Notes: generated from the letters alone by a model not told the origin. Positions 35,595 to 44,630 are shown, counted from the stretch's first letter. The stretch: 64,000 nt of DNA from Roseomonas mucosa (GCA_945878375.1 CAMDWG010000007.1:62001-126000), one strand, 5' to 3'. A program made the numbers and translations.

Positions 35595-36302
35595 ATGACC
35601 GACACGCCGCATTGGAAGACCGCCTGGCGGTCCTTCTACTACCAGGGCGCGCCCGAGGCGCCGGACCCGGTGCTGCTGCCCGGCCGCGTCGCGCTGCTCG
35701 TCATCGATGTGCAGAACACCTATCTGGACCGCCCGGACACGGTCACGCTGACCCCCGAGGAACGCGCGCGCTTCGAGGCCTGGACGCCCTTCCACGCCCG
35801 GATGAACGGGCAGGTGATCCCGGCCATCGCCCGTCTGCTGGAGGCCTTCCGCAGCCGTGGGGAAGCGGTGCTCTTCGCGCGTATCGCCTGCCTGCGCCCC
35901 GATGGCGCGGACCGGTCGCTGAGCCAGAAGAAGCCCGGCTGGAACAACATCCTGCTGCCGCAGGATGAGGAGGCGTCGCAGATCGTCCCCGCACTCGCGC
36001 CACGCGCGGGGGAGATCGTGGTGACCAAGACCACGGATTCCGCGCTGACCGGCACCAATCTGCGGCTGATCCTGGCCAATATGGGCATCACCCATGTGGT
36101 CTGCTGCGGCATCTTCACTGACCAATGCGTCAGCTCCACCGTCCGCAGCCTGGCCGATGAAAGCTTCGACGTGATCGTCGCCGAGGATGCCTGCGCCGCC
36201 GGCACGATGGAGCTGCATCTGCGCGAGTTGGAGATCCTGAACCGCATCTATTGCGAGGTGATGCGGGTGAATGATGTGCTGGGCTACCTGCCGGGGCGGT
36301 GA
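35595..36302 (+). CDS. Isochorismatase-like cysteine hydrolase
   Basis: A 235-residue cysteine hydrolase. The triad is visible: Asp in VALLVIDVQNTYLDRP, Lys in IVVTKTTDSALTGTNL and Cys in HVVCCGIFTDQCVSSTVRSLAD. Substrate groups in this family include isochorismate, nicotinamide, biuret, ureidoacrylate and carbamoylsarcosine; the sequence cannot separate them. A CDPxxW-like long insertion (ARIACLRPDGADRSLSQKKPGW) is present. It starts 5 bp after the DegT stop, so both are probably co-transcribed. Confidence 0.87.
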   Translation: MTDTPHWKTAWRSFYYQGAPEAPDPVLLPGRVALLVIDVQNTYLDRPDTVTLTPEERARFEAWTPFHARMNGQVIPAIARLLEAFRSRGEAVLFARIACLRPDGADRSLSQKKPGWNNILLPQDEEASQIVPALAPRAGEIVVTKTTDSALTGTNLRLILANMGITHVVCCGIFTDQCVSSTVRSLADESFDVIVAEDACAAGTMELHLRELEILNRIYCEVMRVNDVLGYLPGR

Positions 36303-36324
36303 CGCCCTATGCGCAGCCGCGCGA

Positions 36325-36885
36325 TCAATGGTGCTTCCAGCTGACCTCTTCCAGCGCGGGCTCGGTCGGGTCGCAGTCCAGCCATTGGCCGTTGGCGACA
36401 CTCTGGCCGGTCATGGACAGGATGAAGCCCCAATGGCTGACCACCACCGTGTGGCTCCAATCCTCCAGAGCCGACATCTCGCCCCGGAAGCGGGCGGCGC
36501 GAGCCAGGACCTGCTCGGCCGGTTCTTCCTGCAATGGCCACCAGATCTCCTCCAGGTGGTCCAGCGCAACATCGGGCCATTCGGCGCGCAGCTGCGTGAC
36601 AGGGCTGCCGATGTCGCAGGTGAAGGCGTAGCGCTCCCGCACCACCGGGTTCACCAGCACGGGCAGGCCAAGCCGCCGGGCGAGCGGCGTCGCGGTCTGC
36701 AAGGCGCGGCTGTAGGGGGAGGCGATGATGCGCCGGATCTCCCGCGCCCCCGCCAGCGCTTCCGCCGCCGCTTCCGCCTGGCTGTGGCCGAGCGGGGTCA
36801 GGCGCGGATCCTTGATGCCGGGATCCTTGCGGGTCTGGGTGAACAGCAGGTTGAATTCACTTTGGCCGTGACGGAGCAAGATCAT
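36325..36885 (-). CDS. Histidine phosphatase family protein
   Basis: A 186-residue member of the phosphoglycerate-mutase-like branch. The catalytic RHG motif is at LLRHGQSEFN; TPLGHSQAEAAAEAL and IIASPYSRALQTATPLARRLGL carry further phosphate-pocket residues, and VVVSHWGFI supplies the second catalytic His. The substrate is not known (sugar phosphate, phosphoprotein or other). The start at 36885 gives the RHG four residues in, as usual. Convergent with the hydrolase, 22-bp gap. Confidence 0.88.
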   Translation of the reverse strand: MILLRHGQSEFNLLFTQTRKDPGIKDPRLTPLGHSQAEAAAEALAGAREIRRIIASPYSRALQTATPLARRLGLPVLVNPVVRERYAFTCDIGSPVTQLRAEWPDVALDHLEEIWWPLQEEPAEQVLARAARFRGEMSALEDWSHTVVVSHWGFILSMTGQSVANGQWLDCDPTEPALEEVSWKHH

Positions 36886-37033
36886 CGCAGGTCGGCTCTT
36901 CCGGGGGTCGGCATGGCGATACAGGCCCTGTGCCGGCCCCGCAACCGCCGGTCACGCCATCGGTGCCCGATCAATCTTGCCGTTGCGGTGGGGCCGCCCT
37001 CGCCCTAAGTGTGAGGGGTATGAGGAGTTATCC

Positions 37034-37717
37034 ATGTCCGGCGGTTTCCCGGTCGATCTGATCCTGTTCGCGATGGTCGCGGCGTTCCTGGTGCTACGGC
37101 TTCGCAGCATCCTTGGGCGCCGCACCGGCTATGAACGCCCCCAGCGCGAAGGCCAGGGGGCCTATGACCCGAAGGCAGAGCGCGGCGCGGGCGGCGACAA
37201 TGTGGTCGATTTCCCGTCTGTCGAGGGTCAGGCCGGCGGTACGCGCCGCGCCCTGCCCGATCCGCGCAGCCCAGTCGGACAGGCGCTGATGCGGATCCGC
37301 GGGGTCGATCCCTCCTTCGACCCGAATGGGTTCCTGGATGGTGCCGAAGGCGCTTTCCGTATGATCGTGGACGCCTTCGCGCGTGGCGATCGGCAGACGC
37401 TGCGGATGCTGCTGGCCGATGACACCTATCGCGGCTTCGAGGGCGAGATTTCCCGCCGTGAAGCGGCCGGGGAAACGCAGCGCAGCGAAGTTCGCGGGAT
37501 GCAGGATATGGGGATCGAGGCCGCCGATCTGCGCGGCACCGTCGCTGATGTCACGATCCGCTTCGTCTCCGACCAGGTGAATGTGACGACCGCGAAGGAT
37601 GGCAGCTTCGTTGCTGGTGCTGAAAGCGTGACGGAGCTCACCGACATCTGGACCTTCCAGCGCGACCTCCGCAACGAGGATCCGACCTGGAAGCTGGTTG
37701 GGACGCAAAGCGCCTGA
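37034..37717 (+). CDS. Tim44/TimA family membrane adaptor
   Basis: A 227-residue protein with an N-terminal membrane segment (VDLILFAMVAAFLVLRLRSILG) and a C-terminal Tim44-like domain (about residues 85-227). GFLDGAEGAFRMIVDAFARGDRQTLRMLL and FEGEISRREAAGETQRSEV are the family landmarks. Alphaproteobacterial TimA is proposed as a relative of mitochondrial Tim44; its bacterial role is unclear. AGGAG is 7 nt before the ATG. It is followed by mltA after 23 bp, the conserved Tim44-mltA pair. Confidence 0.9.
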   Translation: MSGGFPVDLILFAMVAAFLVLRLRSILGRRTGYERPQREGQGAYDPKAERGAGGDNVVDFPSVEGQAGGTRRALPDPRSPVGQALMRIRGVDPSFDPNGFLDGAEGAFRMIVDAFARGDRQTLRMLLADDTYRGFEGEISRREAAGETQRSEVRGMQDMGIEAADLRGTVADVTIRFVSDQVNVTTAKDGSFVAGAESVTELTDIWTFQRDLRNEDPTWKLVGTQSA

Positions 37718-37740
37718 AACTGGGGCACGTGGCGGGGGCG

Positions 37741-38862
37741 ATGCGGGGCACCGCCGCCCTGCTGTTCGCCGCGGCGCTTTCGGCCTGCGCGCCCTCCACC
37801 CCTCGCCCGGTCGGCTTCGCCGACCTTCCCGGCTGGGCTGGCGATGCACATGCTGAGATCCTGCCTGTGCTTCGCGCCAGTTGCGCGGTCCTCGCCAGCC
37901 TGCCGCATGGCCGTGGACTGGGCGGCACCGGTCTGACCCTCAGACCTGCTGCCGCACTGGCTCCTGCCTGTGCCGAGCTGGGCAGCCTGCCCGCCGGTGA
38001 CGCGTCCGCGCGAGCCTTCCTGGAACGGCGCTTCACGCCGCTGGCGCTTGGGGAAGGTACGCTGACCGGCTATTTCGAGCCTGAGCTGCGCGGCAGCCTT
38101 CGCCCTGGCGGGGCCTTTGCCACGCCGCTGCATGCCCGCCCGCCCGAACTGGTGGAGGCCGATCTCGGCAGCTTCATCACCGATCTGCGCGGCCGACGCG
38201 TCGCGGGTCAGGTCCGAGACGGCAGGCTGCATCCCTTCCCGGACCGGGCCGCCATCGTGGCCGGCGCGCTGCGCGGGCAGGGGCTGGAACTTGCCTGGGT
38301 CGATGACCCGGCCGATGCATTCTTCCTGCACATCCAGGGATCAGGGCGCGTGCGGCTGGATGACGGGGGCGTGCTACGGCTCGGCTATGCCGGCTGGAAC
38401 GGCCATCCCTATTTCGCCGTGGGGCGCACCCTGGTGGAGCAGGGGGTTCTGGCGCGTGACGCGGTCTCGATGCAGGCGATCCGCGCCTGGATGGCGCAGG
38501 CGGGCCCCGGGGAGGCCGCCGCGCTGATGGCCCGCAACCCCAGCTACATCTTCTTCCGCCGCTTGGACCTGCCGCCGGAGGCCGGGCCCATCGGCACGCT
38601 GGGCGCGCCGCTGACGCCGATGCGCTCCATCGCCGTGGATCGCACGCAGGTGCCGCTGGGACTGCCTGTCTGGGTCGCGGGCACCGACCCCCTGACCGGA
38701 GCGCCCCTGCGGCGCCTGACGGTCGCCCAGGACACGGGCGGGGCCATACGCGGCCCGGCCCGCGCGGATCTGTTCACCGGCTGGGGCGCGGAAGCCGCAG
38801 AGCGAGCGGGCCGGATGCGTGACCCGGCCGCGCTGTTCCTTTTGGTTCCCCGGGAGCGATAG
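37741..38862 (+). CDS. mltA: Membrane-bound lytic murein transglycosylase A
   Basis: A 373-residue peptidoglycan transglycosylase that cuts glycan strands to 1,6-anhydro ends. A lipobox (LSAC, Cys16) places it in the outer membrane. The MltA domain shows GTLTGYFEPELRGSLRPGG, FFLHIQGSGRVRLDDGGVLRLGYAGWNGHPYFAVGRTL; the 3D domain then has LTPMRSIAVDRTQVPLGLPVWV and VAQDTGGAIRGPARADLFTGWG with the catalytic Asp. An in-frame GTG four codons earlier is possible. hemE converges 6 bp after the stop. Confidence 0.94.
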   Translation: MRGTAALLFAAALSACAPSTPRPVGFADLPGWAGDAHAEILPVLRASCAVLASLPHGRGLGGTGLTLRPAAALAPACAELGSLPAGDASARAFLERRFTPLALGEGTLTGYFEPELRGSLRPGGAFATPLHARPPELVEADLGSFITDLRGRRVAGQVRDGRLHPFPDRAAIVAGALRGQGLELAWVDDPADAFFLHIQGSGRVRLDDGGVLRLGYAGWNGHPYFAVGRTLVEQGVLARDAVSMQAIRAWMAQAGPGEAAALMARNPSYIFFRRLDLPPEAGPIGTLGAPLTPMRSIAVDRTQVPLGLPVWVAGTDPLTGAPLRRLTVAQDTGGAIRGPARADLFTGWGAEAAERAGRMRDPAALFLLVPRER

Positions 38863-38868
38863 GCTTCC

Positions 38869-39945
38869 TCAGCCGCCGCTTCGCACCACCCTCACCAACT
38901 GCGCGACATGTTCGGGCGGGGTCACCTTCTCGATCCCATGGCCGAGGTTGAAGACGAAGGGTCGGCCACGCATCGCCGCCAGCAATTGCCGCGCCTCCGC
39001 GTCCAGCGCCGCGCCGCCGGCGACCAGCGCGAGCGGATCGAGGTTGCCCTGCAGGCCGACATGGGCCGGTACCGCAGTGGCTGCGAAGCGCGGATCCATC
39101 GCCGTGTCCATCGCGACCGTGTTCACCCCCGTGCGGGCGACGTATTCGCCGATCAGCGGCCCGGCGAGGCGGGGGAAGCCGATCACCGGGATGGTGGGAT
39201 GTTGGCGCTTGATCGCCTGCACGATGATAGCCGTCGGCTCGATCACCCAGCGGCGGAACTGGTTGGGGGGCAGCATGCCGGCCCAGCTGTCGAACAGCAT
39301 GACCGCTTCGGCCCCGGCCTCGATCTGCGCCAGCAGATAATCGGTCGTTGCTGCCACCAGCGTGTCGATCAGGTGGCCGAACAGCGCCGGATCGCCGAAG
39401 GCCATCCCCCGCGCAGTGTGGAAATCCCGGCTGCCATGGCCTTCGACCATATAGGCCGCCACCGTCCAGGGGCTGCCCGCGAAGCCGATCAGCGTGGTCG
39501 TCGGATGCTGGGCCGAGAGGATCGCACGGGTCTGGCGCACCGTCTCGAAGATCGGGGCCGCACGTTCGCGGAGCCTGGCGGGTTCCAGCGCCGCGACCGA
39601 GGCTGCATCCCGCAGCGGTTCCAGCACAGGCCCCTCACCTTCGGCGAAGCGGAGCGGCTGCCCCAGCGCCCAGGGCACCATCAGGATGTCGGAGAACAGG
39701 ATCGCGCCATCCATCCCGTAGCGGCGGATCGGCTGGACCGTGACCTCCGCCGCCAATTCCGGATTGGTGCAGAGCGCGATGAACCCACCCGCCTGTTCGC
39801 GCACGGCGCGGTATTCCGGCAGGTAGCGCCCCGCCTGGCGCATCAGCCACATGGGCGGCGGCCATACCGCTTCGCCCGACAGCGCCCGCAGCAGGGGTTT
39901 CGGCGCATCGCCCGCGAGCGTGGCCCCGCTCTTGGCGTTGTCCAC
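38869..39945 (-). CDS. hemE: Uroporphyrinogen decarboxylase
   Basis: A 358-residue decarboxylase that makes coproporphyrinogen III from uroporphyrinogen III. Signatures: [20 protein letters not shown] (substrate Arg), [43 protein letters not shown] and [25 protein letters not shown] chose the GTG at 39945, which gives a short leader before KPLLRALSG; an ATG 17 codons earlier is the alternative. In many Alphaproteobacteria hemE borders the chromosomal origin, with a divergent DUF299 gene on the other side, exactly as here. Confidence 0.93.
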   Translation of the reverse strand: MDNAKSGATLAGDAPKPLLRALSGEAVWPPPMWLMRQAGRYLPEYRAVREQAGGFIALCTNPELAAEVTVQPIRRYGMDGAILFSDILMVPWALGQPLRFAEGEGPVLEPLRDAASVAALEPARLRERAAPIFETVRQTRAILSAQHPTTTLIGFAGSPWTVAAYMVEGHGSRDFHTARGMAFGDPALFGHLIDTLVAATTDYLLAQIEAGAEAVMLFDSWAGMLPPNQFRRWVIEPTAIIVQAIKRQHPTIPVIGFPRLAGPLIGEYVARTGVNTVAMDTAMDPRFAATAVPAHVGLQGNLDPLALVAGGAALDAEARQLLAAMRGRPFVFNLGHGIEKVTPPEHVAQLVRVVRSGG

Positions 39946-40364
39946 GCCATGACCTGTCTCAACCGCCAAACCAGCCTCCAACCTCATTCGCTGGCCCGGC
40001 GTTTCACGCCCTCTCAGTCCCCGGAGAGGGCGACCGCCGGTGCCGCACACCCCCCATCATCCAAGAAGAATTAGAATCCTTGAAGAGTGGAGGTAGATGT
40101 AGGGCCTGTGGGCATCGGGGATTGCCGTTAACCCCTTGGTCATCCACAGCCCCGTCCACGTCAGCTTCCCATGCCAGGGCGTTGATTCCGTCCCTCTTTC
40201 CCCACCCATCCCGATCTGTCGGGAGAGGTGCGCGGGACCGTCCCCTTGTCGCCACGAAGGCCTGCTTCTCCCCGTCTTTCCCGATCCGGCCCTTGACCGG
40301 GCCATGTTTTCCCCGTCATCCCCGCTTTTCGCGCCCCGCTTCCGCGGGCCCGGGAAGAACGCAG
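39946..40364. other. Non-coding gap between divergent hemE and ppsR; candidate oriC
   Basis: A 419-bp gene-free region, the longest in the window. It holds a 9-bp hairpin (40007-40032), an AT-rich patch of about 38% GC (40056-40100, AAGAAGAATTAGAATCC), a GTTAAC (40127), one DnaA-box-like TCATCCACA (40140-40148) and a weaker reverse partner (TGTGGGCAT, 40107). The rest is pyrimidine-rich and contains a possible ppsR promoter TTGACC with a weak -10 (40292). Caulobacter oriC lies between hemE and the DUF299 gene. Only one good DnaA box is seen, so this is a syntenic candidate, not proof. Confidence 0.35.
40007..40032. repeat. CCCTCTC/GAGAGGG hairpin upstream of hemE
   Basis: CGCCCTCTC (40007-40015) pairs exactly with GAGAGGGCG (40024-40032) around an 8-nt loop. 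The arm core CCCTCTC is shared with the hairpins at 21562 and 48428, suggesting one dispersed family. Here it would be in the hemE leader or the candidate origin. Confidence 0.5.
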
Positions 40365-41258
40365 ATGGCGCATCGCACGGTCAACCTGCACCTCGTCTCC
40401 GACAGCACGGGAGAGACGCTGAACTCCATCGCGCGTGCCACGCTGGCCCGGTTCGATGAGCCGCATGTGGTGCAGCACCGATGGGCTCTCATCCGCTCCC
40501 GCCTCCAGCTCGATCGCGTGTTGGACGGGATCGAGGCGGAACCGGGCCCGGTCCTGTTCACGGTGGCCGATCGCAGCCTGCGCCATGCCCTGGAACAGCA
40601 TTGCCTGCGGGTCGGCACGCCCTGCCTGTCCGTACTCGACCCGGTGATGGATCTGCTCCAGGCCGAGATCGGCGAACGCGCGCGGGAGAAGCGCGGCGCG
40701 CAGCATGTGATGGATGCGGATTACTTCCGCCGCATCGACGCGATGCACTACGTGCTCGCCCATGACGACGGCCAGGGCGTCGCCGGGATCCATGAGGCCG
40801 ATGTGTGCCTCGTCGGCGTGTCCCGCAGTTCCAAGACGCCGACCTGCTTCTATCTGGCGAATCGCGGCATCAAGGCGGCGAATGTGCCCATCGTCCCTGG
40901 CGCGACCCTGCCCGAGGAGCTGACCGACCCGCCCTGCCCGGTGGTCGGCCTCTATATCGAGAGCAGCGCGCTGATCGAGATCCGCCGGCACCGGCTGCGG
41001 TTGATCGGCGCCGGTGGAGTCCGGCAGGACACCAACGACTATGTCGATCATGAATCCGTGAAGGCGGAGATCCAGGCCGCCCGCCGCCTCTGCACCCAGC
41101 GCGGCTGGCCAGTGATCGACGTGACGCGTCGTTCCATCGAGGAAACCGCCGCCACCGTGCTGCAATTGATGGAAGCCTGGCACGCCCACCGCCGCCAGCC
41201 CGTCATCCCTCACGCGCCGGAAGACCCGGCGGCCGGCGTACTGAAGGGCGGCCGCTGA
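40365..41258 (+). CDS. ppsR: DUF299 kinase/phosphotransferase (PEP synthase or PPDK regulatory protein)
   Basis: A 297-residue bifunctional Ser/Thr kinase and pyrophosphorylase that turns phosphoenolpyruvate synthase or pyruvate phosphate dikinase off and on. [23 protein letters not shown] is the family start; the P-loop-like [25 protein letters not shown] is the nucleotide site. Which target enzyme is used is not visible. Its stop overlaps the maf start (TGATG). DUF299-maf is the pair found at the origin in Caulobacter. Confidence 0.93.
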   Translation: MAHRTVNLHLVSDSTGETLNSIARATLARFDEPHVVQHRWALIRSRLQLDRVLDGIEAEPGPVLFTVADRSLRHALEQHCLRVGTPCLSVLDPVMDLLQAEIGERAREKRGAQHVMDADYFRRIDAMHYVLAHDDGQGVAGIHEADVCLVGVSRSSKTPTCFYLANRGIKAANVPIVPGATLPEELTDPPCPVVGLYIESSALIEIRRHRLRLIGAGGVRQDTNDYVDHESVKAEIQAARRLCTQRGWPVIDVTRRSIEETAATVLQLMEAWHAHRRQPVIPHAPEDPAAGVLKGGR

Positions 41259-41887
41259 TGGGCTTGCAGCGTGCCGAGCCAGTTCTGGTCCTCGCCTCCT
41301 CCTCTGCCACACGCCAAGCCTTGCTGGCCCGCGCCGGCATCGCCTTCGAAGCCATGCCGGCGGCGGTGGATGAGGCTGCGTTGAAGGAAGCCTGCCAGGC
41401 GGAAGCCATCCCGCCAGAGGATGCGGCCATCATCCTGGCGGAAGCGAAGGCGGAACGGGTGGCGCGCCGCGTGCCCGACGCGCTGGTGATCGGCTGTGAC
41501 CAGCTGCTGGTCTGCCGCATGGAAGACGGGCGGGAGCGCTGGTTCGACAAGCCGGCGGACATGACGGCCGCGCGCGCGCAATTGCAGGCGCTGCGCGGCA
41601 AGACGCACCGGCTGGTCACAGCGACCGTCGCCTGGCGGAAGGGGGCCCGGATCTGGCAGGACATCACCAGCCCGCGCTTGACGCTGCGTGGATTCTCCGA
41701 CGCCTTCCTCGACAGCTACCTCGCCGCCGAGGGCGAAGCATTGCTGGCCAGCGTCGGCGGCTATCGGGTGGAAGCGCTGGGCATCCACCTGTTCAGCCGG
41801 ATCGAGGGCGAACACAGCGCCATCCTCGGCCTGCCCATGGTCCCGCTTCTGGGTTTTTTGCGCGGGCATGGGGTCCTGGAGGAATGA
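41258..41887 (+). CDS. maf: Maf family nucleotide pyrophosphatase
   Basis: A 209-residue house-cleaning NTP pyrophosphatase (Maf), which hydrolyses non-canonical or dTTP/UTP/m7GTP nucleotides. LVLASSSATRQALLARAGI is the N-terminal phosphate-binding signature; LAEAKAERVA, VIGCDQLLV, FDKPADMTAARAQLQALRGKTHRLVTA and GGYRVEALGIHLFSRIEGEHSAILGLPM follow. The metal-binding Asp in IGCDQ and the catalytic Lys in FDKP are present. Exact substrate subgroup is uncertain. Coupled to ppsR by a one-base overlap. Confidence 0.93.
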   Translation: MGLQRAEPVLVLASSSATRQALLARAGIAFEAMPAAVDEAALKEACQAEAIPPEDAAIILAEAKAERVARRVPDALVIGCDQLLVCRMEDGRERWFDKPADMTAARAQLQALRGKTHRLVTATVAWRKGARIWQDITSPRLTLRGFSDAFLDSYLAAEGEALLASVGGYRVEALGIHLFSRIEGEHSAILGLPMVPLLGFLRGHGVLEE

Positions 41888-41896
41888 GGGGTGCGG

Positions 41897-42271
41897 TTAC
41901 TCCACCGCGCCGCCCGACTCCACCCAATCCTTGAAGCCACCGAGGTTCCGCACGTCGCTATAGCCCATATCCTTCAGCGTCTTCCCCGCCAGCGCCGCGC
42001 GGCCGCCGGATGCGCAGTAGAGGATGATGGTCTTGGCGCGGTCGAAGGCGGCATCGTGCAGCGGGCTGTCCGGATCGGCGCGGAATTCCAGCAGGCCGCG
42101 CGAGACATGAAGCGCTCCCTTCGCCTTGCCGGACACCGCGACTTCCGACCCGTCGCGGATGTCGAGCAGGACAATATTCGGCTGCCCGGCCAGTGCCTGC
42201 GCCTCCGCGCCCGAGATGCGCGGCACCGCCGCATTGGCGGCGGCCAGCATGTCCTTCACCGTGGTCGTCAT
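41897..42271 (-). CDS. Rhodanese-like domain protein
   Basis: A 124-residue single rhodanese domain. The active-site cysteine is in IILYCASGGRAALAGKTL; LLDIRDGSEVAVSGKAKGALHVSRGLLEF is the usual N-terminal half and GYSDVRNLGGFKDWVE the end. It likely carries a persulfide sulfur, but substrate and partner are unknown. The ATG at 42271 has AGGAAGGA upstream; the longer frame lacks a sensible start. It is convergent with maf and divergent from the YihY gene. Confidence 0.9.
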   Translation of the reverse strand: MTTTVKDMLAAANAAVPRISGAEAQALAGQPNIVLLDIRDGSEVAVSGKAKGALHVSRGLLEFRADPDSPLHDAAFDRAKTIILYCASGGRAALAGKTLKDMGYSDVRNLGGFKDWVESGGAVE

Positions 42272-42405
42272 CGTTGTTCCTTCCTGGGCGTGAGGCACCC
42301 AGGCTACGCCGGCGCCCACCCCCCGGTGAAGGGGCTTGGGCTGGCCGTGCGAGCAGGCGCATGCGAGCATTGCGGACCAGTCCTCGGAACGTTCCGCACC
42401 ACCAG

Positions 42406-43233
42406 ATGACCATCCGGTTTCTTGCCCATTGGCGCCGCGCTGTCGCGGTCGCGACATCCGATCGGATCTCGCTGGTCTCGGCGGGGTGCGCCTTCTACGC
42501 CATGTTGGCGCTGTTCCCGGCGATCTCGCTTTCTATCTCGATGTATGGGCTGATCTTCGATGTCGCGACGGTGGAACCGCAGCTGGATTTGCTGCAGGGC
42601 GTCCTGCCGGAAGACAGCCACGCGCTGATCGCGGGCCATGTGCACGACCTAGTGGAAACACCGCCCGCGCGGCTGGAATGGGGCGTGGGGATCAGCGGCG
42701 CCATCGCCTTGTGGTCGGCGTCTGCCGGCATTCGCGCGATGCTGGGCGCGCTGAACATGGTGCATGGGGAATCCGAACAGCGCGGCGCGATCCGCTTCTA
42801 CGTCACTGCGCTGCTGCTGACGCTCGGCGCCATCCTGGCGGTCATCGTCGGGTTAGCCTTCCTGGTCTTGTTGCCGAAGGTACTCGATCTTGTCGGGCAC
42901 GATCCGTTCGAGGCGCTGATGCTGCGCGCATCGGGCTTCGCGGTGCTGCTGGTGCTGGTGCTGGCTGCGGTCGGGCTGCTGTATCGCTTCGGCCCGGCGG
43001 AGAAGCCGGAGGGATGGCGGCTGGTCTCGGCCGGATCGGTGGCGGCGACGCTGCTGTGGCTCGTCGCCTCCGCGCTGTTTTCTTTCTACGTCAGCAATTT
43101 CGCGACCTATGAGGCGAGTTACGGCACGCTGGGCGCTGCCGTGGCGATGTTGATGTGGTTCTATGTCAGCGTCTATGTGATCCTGCTGGGCGCGGAGCTG
43201 GACGCCGAGATCAGGCGATCCCGCACATCATGA
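42406..43233 (+). CDS. YihY/BrkB family membrane protein
   Basis: A 275-residue inner-membrane protein with about six spans of the YihY (virulence factor BrkB, formerly called RNase BN in error) family. DRISLVSAGCAFYAMLALFPAI is the signature near the start; LWSASAGIRAMLGALNMVH and the end YGTLGAAVAMLMWFYVSVYVILLGAELDAEI match well. Role is unclear; proposed transporter or resistance factor. A GGCCATATGGCC palindrome (43237-43248) sits in the 14-bp convergent gap to the next gene. Confidence 0.9.
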   Translation: MTIRFLAHWRRAVAVATSDRISLVSAGCAFYAMLALFPAISLSISMYGLIFDVATVEPQLDLLQGVLPEDSHALIAGHVHDLVETPPARLEWGVGISGAIALWSASAGIRAMLGALNMVHGESEQRGAIRFYVTALLLTLGAILAVIVGLAFLVLLPKVLDLVGHDPFEALMLRASGFAVLLVLVLAAVGLLYRFGPAEKPEGWRLVSAGSVAATLLWLVASALFSFYVSNFATYEASYGTLGAAVAMLMWFYVSVYVILLGAELDAEIRRSRTS

Positions 43234-43247
43234 TATGGCCATATGGC

Positions 43248-44111
43248 CTACTCCTCGCGTCCTGGGCCGGCGGTGCGTTCATAGTGCTTCGCGTATTTCT
43301 CGGTCACCAGCTCGGTCTTCACCACGATGCAGACATCGGTGGTGTTGAACTGCGCGTCGATCACCGCCCCGTCGCCCACGAAGCCGCCCAGCCGCAGATA
43401 GCCCTTGATGAGCGGTGGCAGGTCGAGCAAGGCCGCGCGCGTTTCCGCCGCGCCGAGCGGGATTCGATCCATCGCCTGGTAGCGATCCGGCAGCGCGCGC
43501 GGACGCAGCGCCGGCGGCGCCAGGTGGTTCGCATGCAGATAGGATAGCTGCGGCGCCAGCGCATCGAGATCCGTACCGGGGAGGGAGGCGCAGCCGAACA
43601 TCAGGTCGATTCGATGACGGTAGACATAGGCCGCGATGCCGCGCCACAGCAGCTGTAGCGTGCCACGGGTGCGATAGGGCGCCGCAACGCAGGACCGGCC
43701 CAACTCCATCACCTCCCCCGGATAGGCCGCGAGCGTCGCGATGTCGTATTCGCTTTCCGAATAGAAGCGCCCGATCTTCGCCGCGCCGTCCCGCCTGATA
43801 AGCCGATAGGTGCCGACCACCGCTGGCGGTCCGTCACCCAGATCATGGTCCAGGACGAGCAAATGGTCTGCCACCGTATCGAATTCATCCATGTCGCGCA
43901 GCGCGGCGCTGGTCGCGGCATCGGCATGAGCGCCCATCTCGTCGTAGAAGACACGGAAGCGGAGCGCCTGGGCGGCTTCCACCTCGGCGATGCTTTCGGC
44001 GAGGCGCAGCCCGAGATTGCCTGCGCGCAATTCCTCGAAGCCGCCGACAGGCGCCGGGGGCAGGACGAGCGGGGGAGCCGGGTCGTCCGGCAGGGGCCCA
44101 TCGACGCTCAT
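43248..44111 (-). CDS. OlsB-like N-acyltransferase (GNAT, hemolysin-like)
   Basis: A 287-residue GNAT-fold protein similar to OlsB, which makes lyso-ornithine lipid by N-acylating ornithine from acyl-ACP. Marks: RLAESIAEVEAAQALRFRVFYDEMGA, AVVGTYRLIRRDGAAKIGRFYSESEYD, VMELGRSCVAAPYRTRGTLQLLWRGIAAYV, DLMFGCASLPGTD, and PPLIKGYLRLGGFVGDGAVID. OlsA is not adjacent; the PlsC at 22570 may fill in. It is 9 bp upstream of fur, on the same strand, downstream... in transcription order it follows nothing closely, so regulation with fur is uncertain. Confidence 0.85.
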   Translation of the reverse strand: MSVDGPLPDDPAPPLVLPPAPVGGFEELRAGNLGLRLAESIAEVEAAQALRFRVFYDEMGAHADAATSAALRDMDEFDTVADHLLVLDHDLGDGPPAVVGTYRLIRRDGAAKIGRFYSESEYDIATLAAYPGEVMELGRSCVAAPYRTRGTLQLLWRGIAAYVYRHRIDLMFGCASLPGTDLDALAPQLSYLHANHLAPPALRPRALPDRYQAMDRIPLGAAETRAALLDLPPLIKGYLRLGGFVGDGAVIDAQFNTTDVCIVVKTELVTEKYAKHYERTAGPGREE

Positions 44112-44120
44112 TTGCGATTC

Positions 44121-44630
44121 CTATGTCGTGGTCTTGCGGGCGTGCCGCGCCGGGGCGGGCCGGGGGGTGGGGTCCTGGCGACGCCCGAACAACTCCAACC
44201 GCTGGCCAATGAGGCCAAAGCCCAGGCGCTCCGCGATGGCGCGGGCGACACGTTCGAATTCAGCATCCTCAAATTCGATCACCCTGCCGGTGTCCACATC
44301 GATCAGGTGGTGGTGGTGGCCACGATCCGTGGGGTCGAAACGGGCGCGGCCGCCGCCGAAATCCCGGCGCTCGACGATGCCCTTTTCCTCCAGCAGGCGG
44401 ACGGTGCGATAGACCGTCGCAACCGAGATCCGGTGGTCGAGCGCACTGGCGCGGCGGTAGAGTTCCTCGACATCCGGGTGGTCCTCGGCCTCGGACAGCA
44501 CGCGGGCGATCAACCGGCGCTGACCGGTCATCTTCAAGCCGCGCTCCACGCAGAGCCGCTCGATCCGGGACGGATCGGGACGGTCGCCGGGCCGGGCCTC
44601 CGTGCTGGCGTGGTGGCTATGGCGGTCCAT
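44121..44630 (-). CDS. fur: Fur family metal-responsive repressor
   Basis: A 169-residue Fur family regulator. The winged helix (about residues 22-95) shows CVERGLKMTGQRRLIARVLSEAEDHPDVEELYRRAS and ISVATVYRTVRLLEEKGIVER, with the DNA-reading helix. The metal site DRGHHHHLIDVDTGRVIEFED follows. Alphaproteobacterial orthologues include Mur (manganese) and Irr-like proteins; the HHHH-LIDVDTG pattern fits Fur/Mur. The ATG at 44630 fits RIERLCVERG. In transcription it precedes the OlsB-like gene by 9 bp. Confidence 0.9.
   Translation of the reverse strand: MDRHSHHASTEARPGDRPDPSRIERLCVERGLKMTGQRRLIARVLSEAEDHPDVEELYRRASALDHRISVATVYRTVRLLEEKGIVERRDFGGGRARFDPTDRGHHHHLIDVDTGRVIEFEDAEFERVARAIAERLGFGLIGQRLELFGRRQDPTPRPAPARHARKTTT

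Noticed and set aside
43237-43248. GGCCATATGGCC palindrome between the YihY and OlsB-like genes
   Set aside because: Short, formed by a tandem ATATGGCC, and located in a 14-bp convergent gap; it is too short to assign a role.
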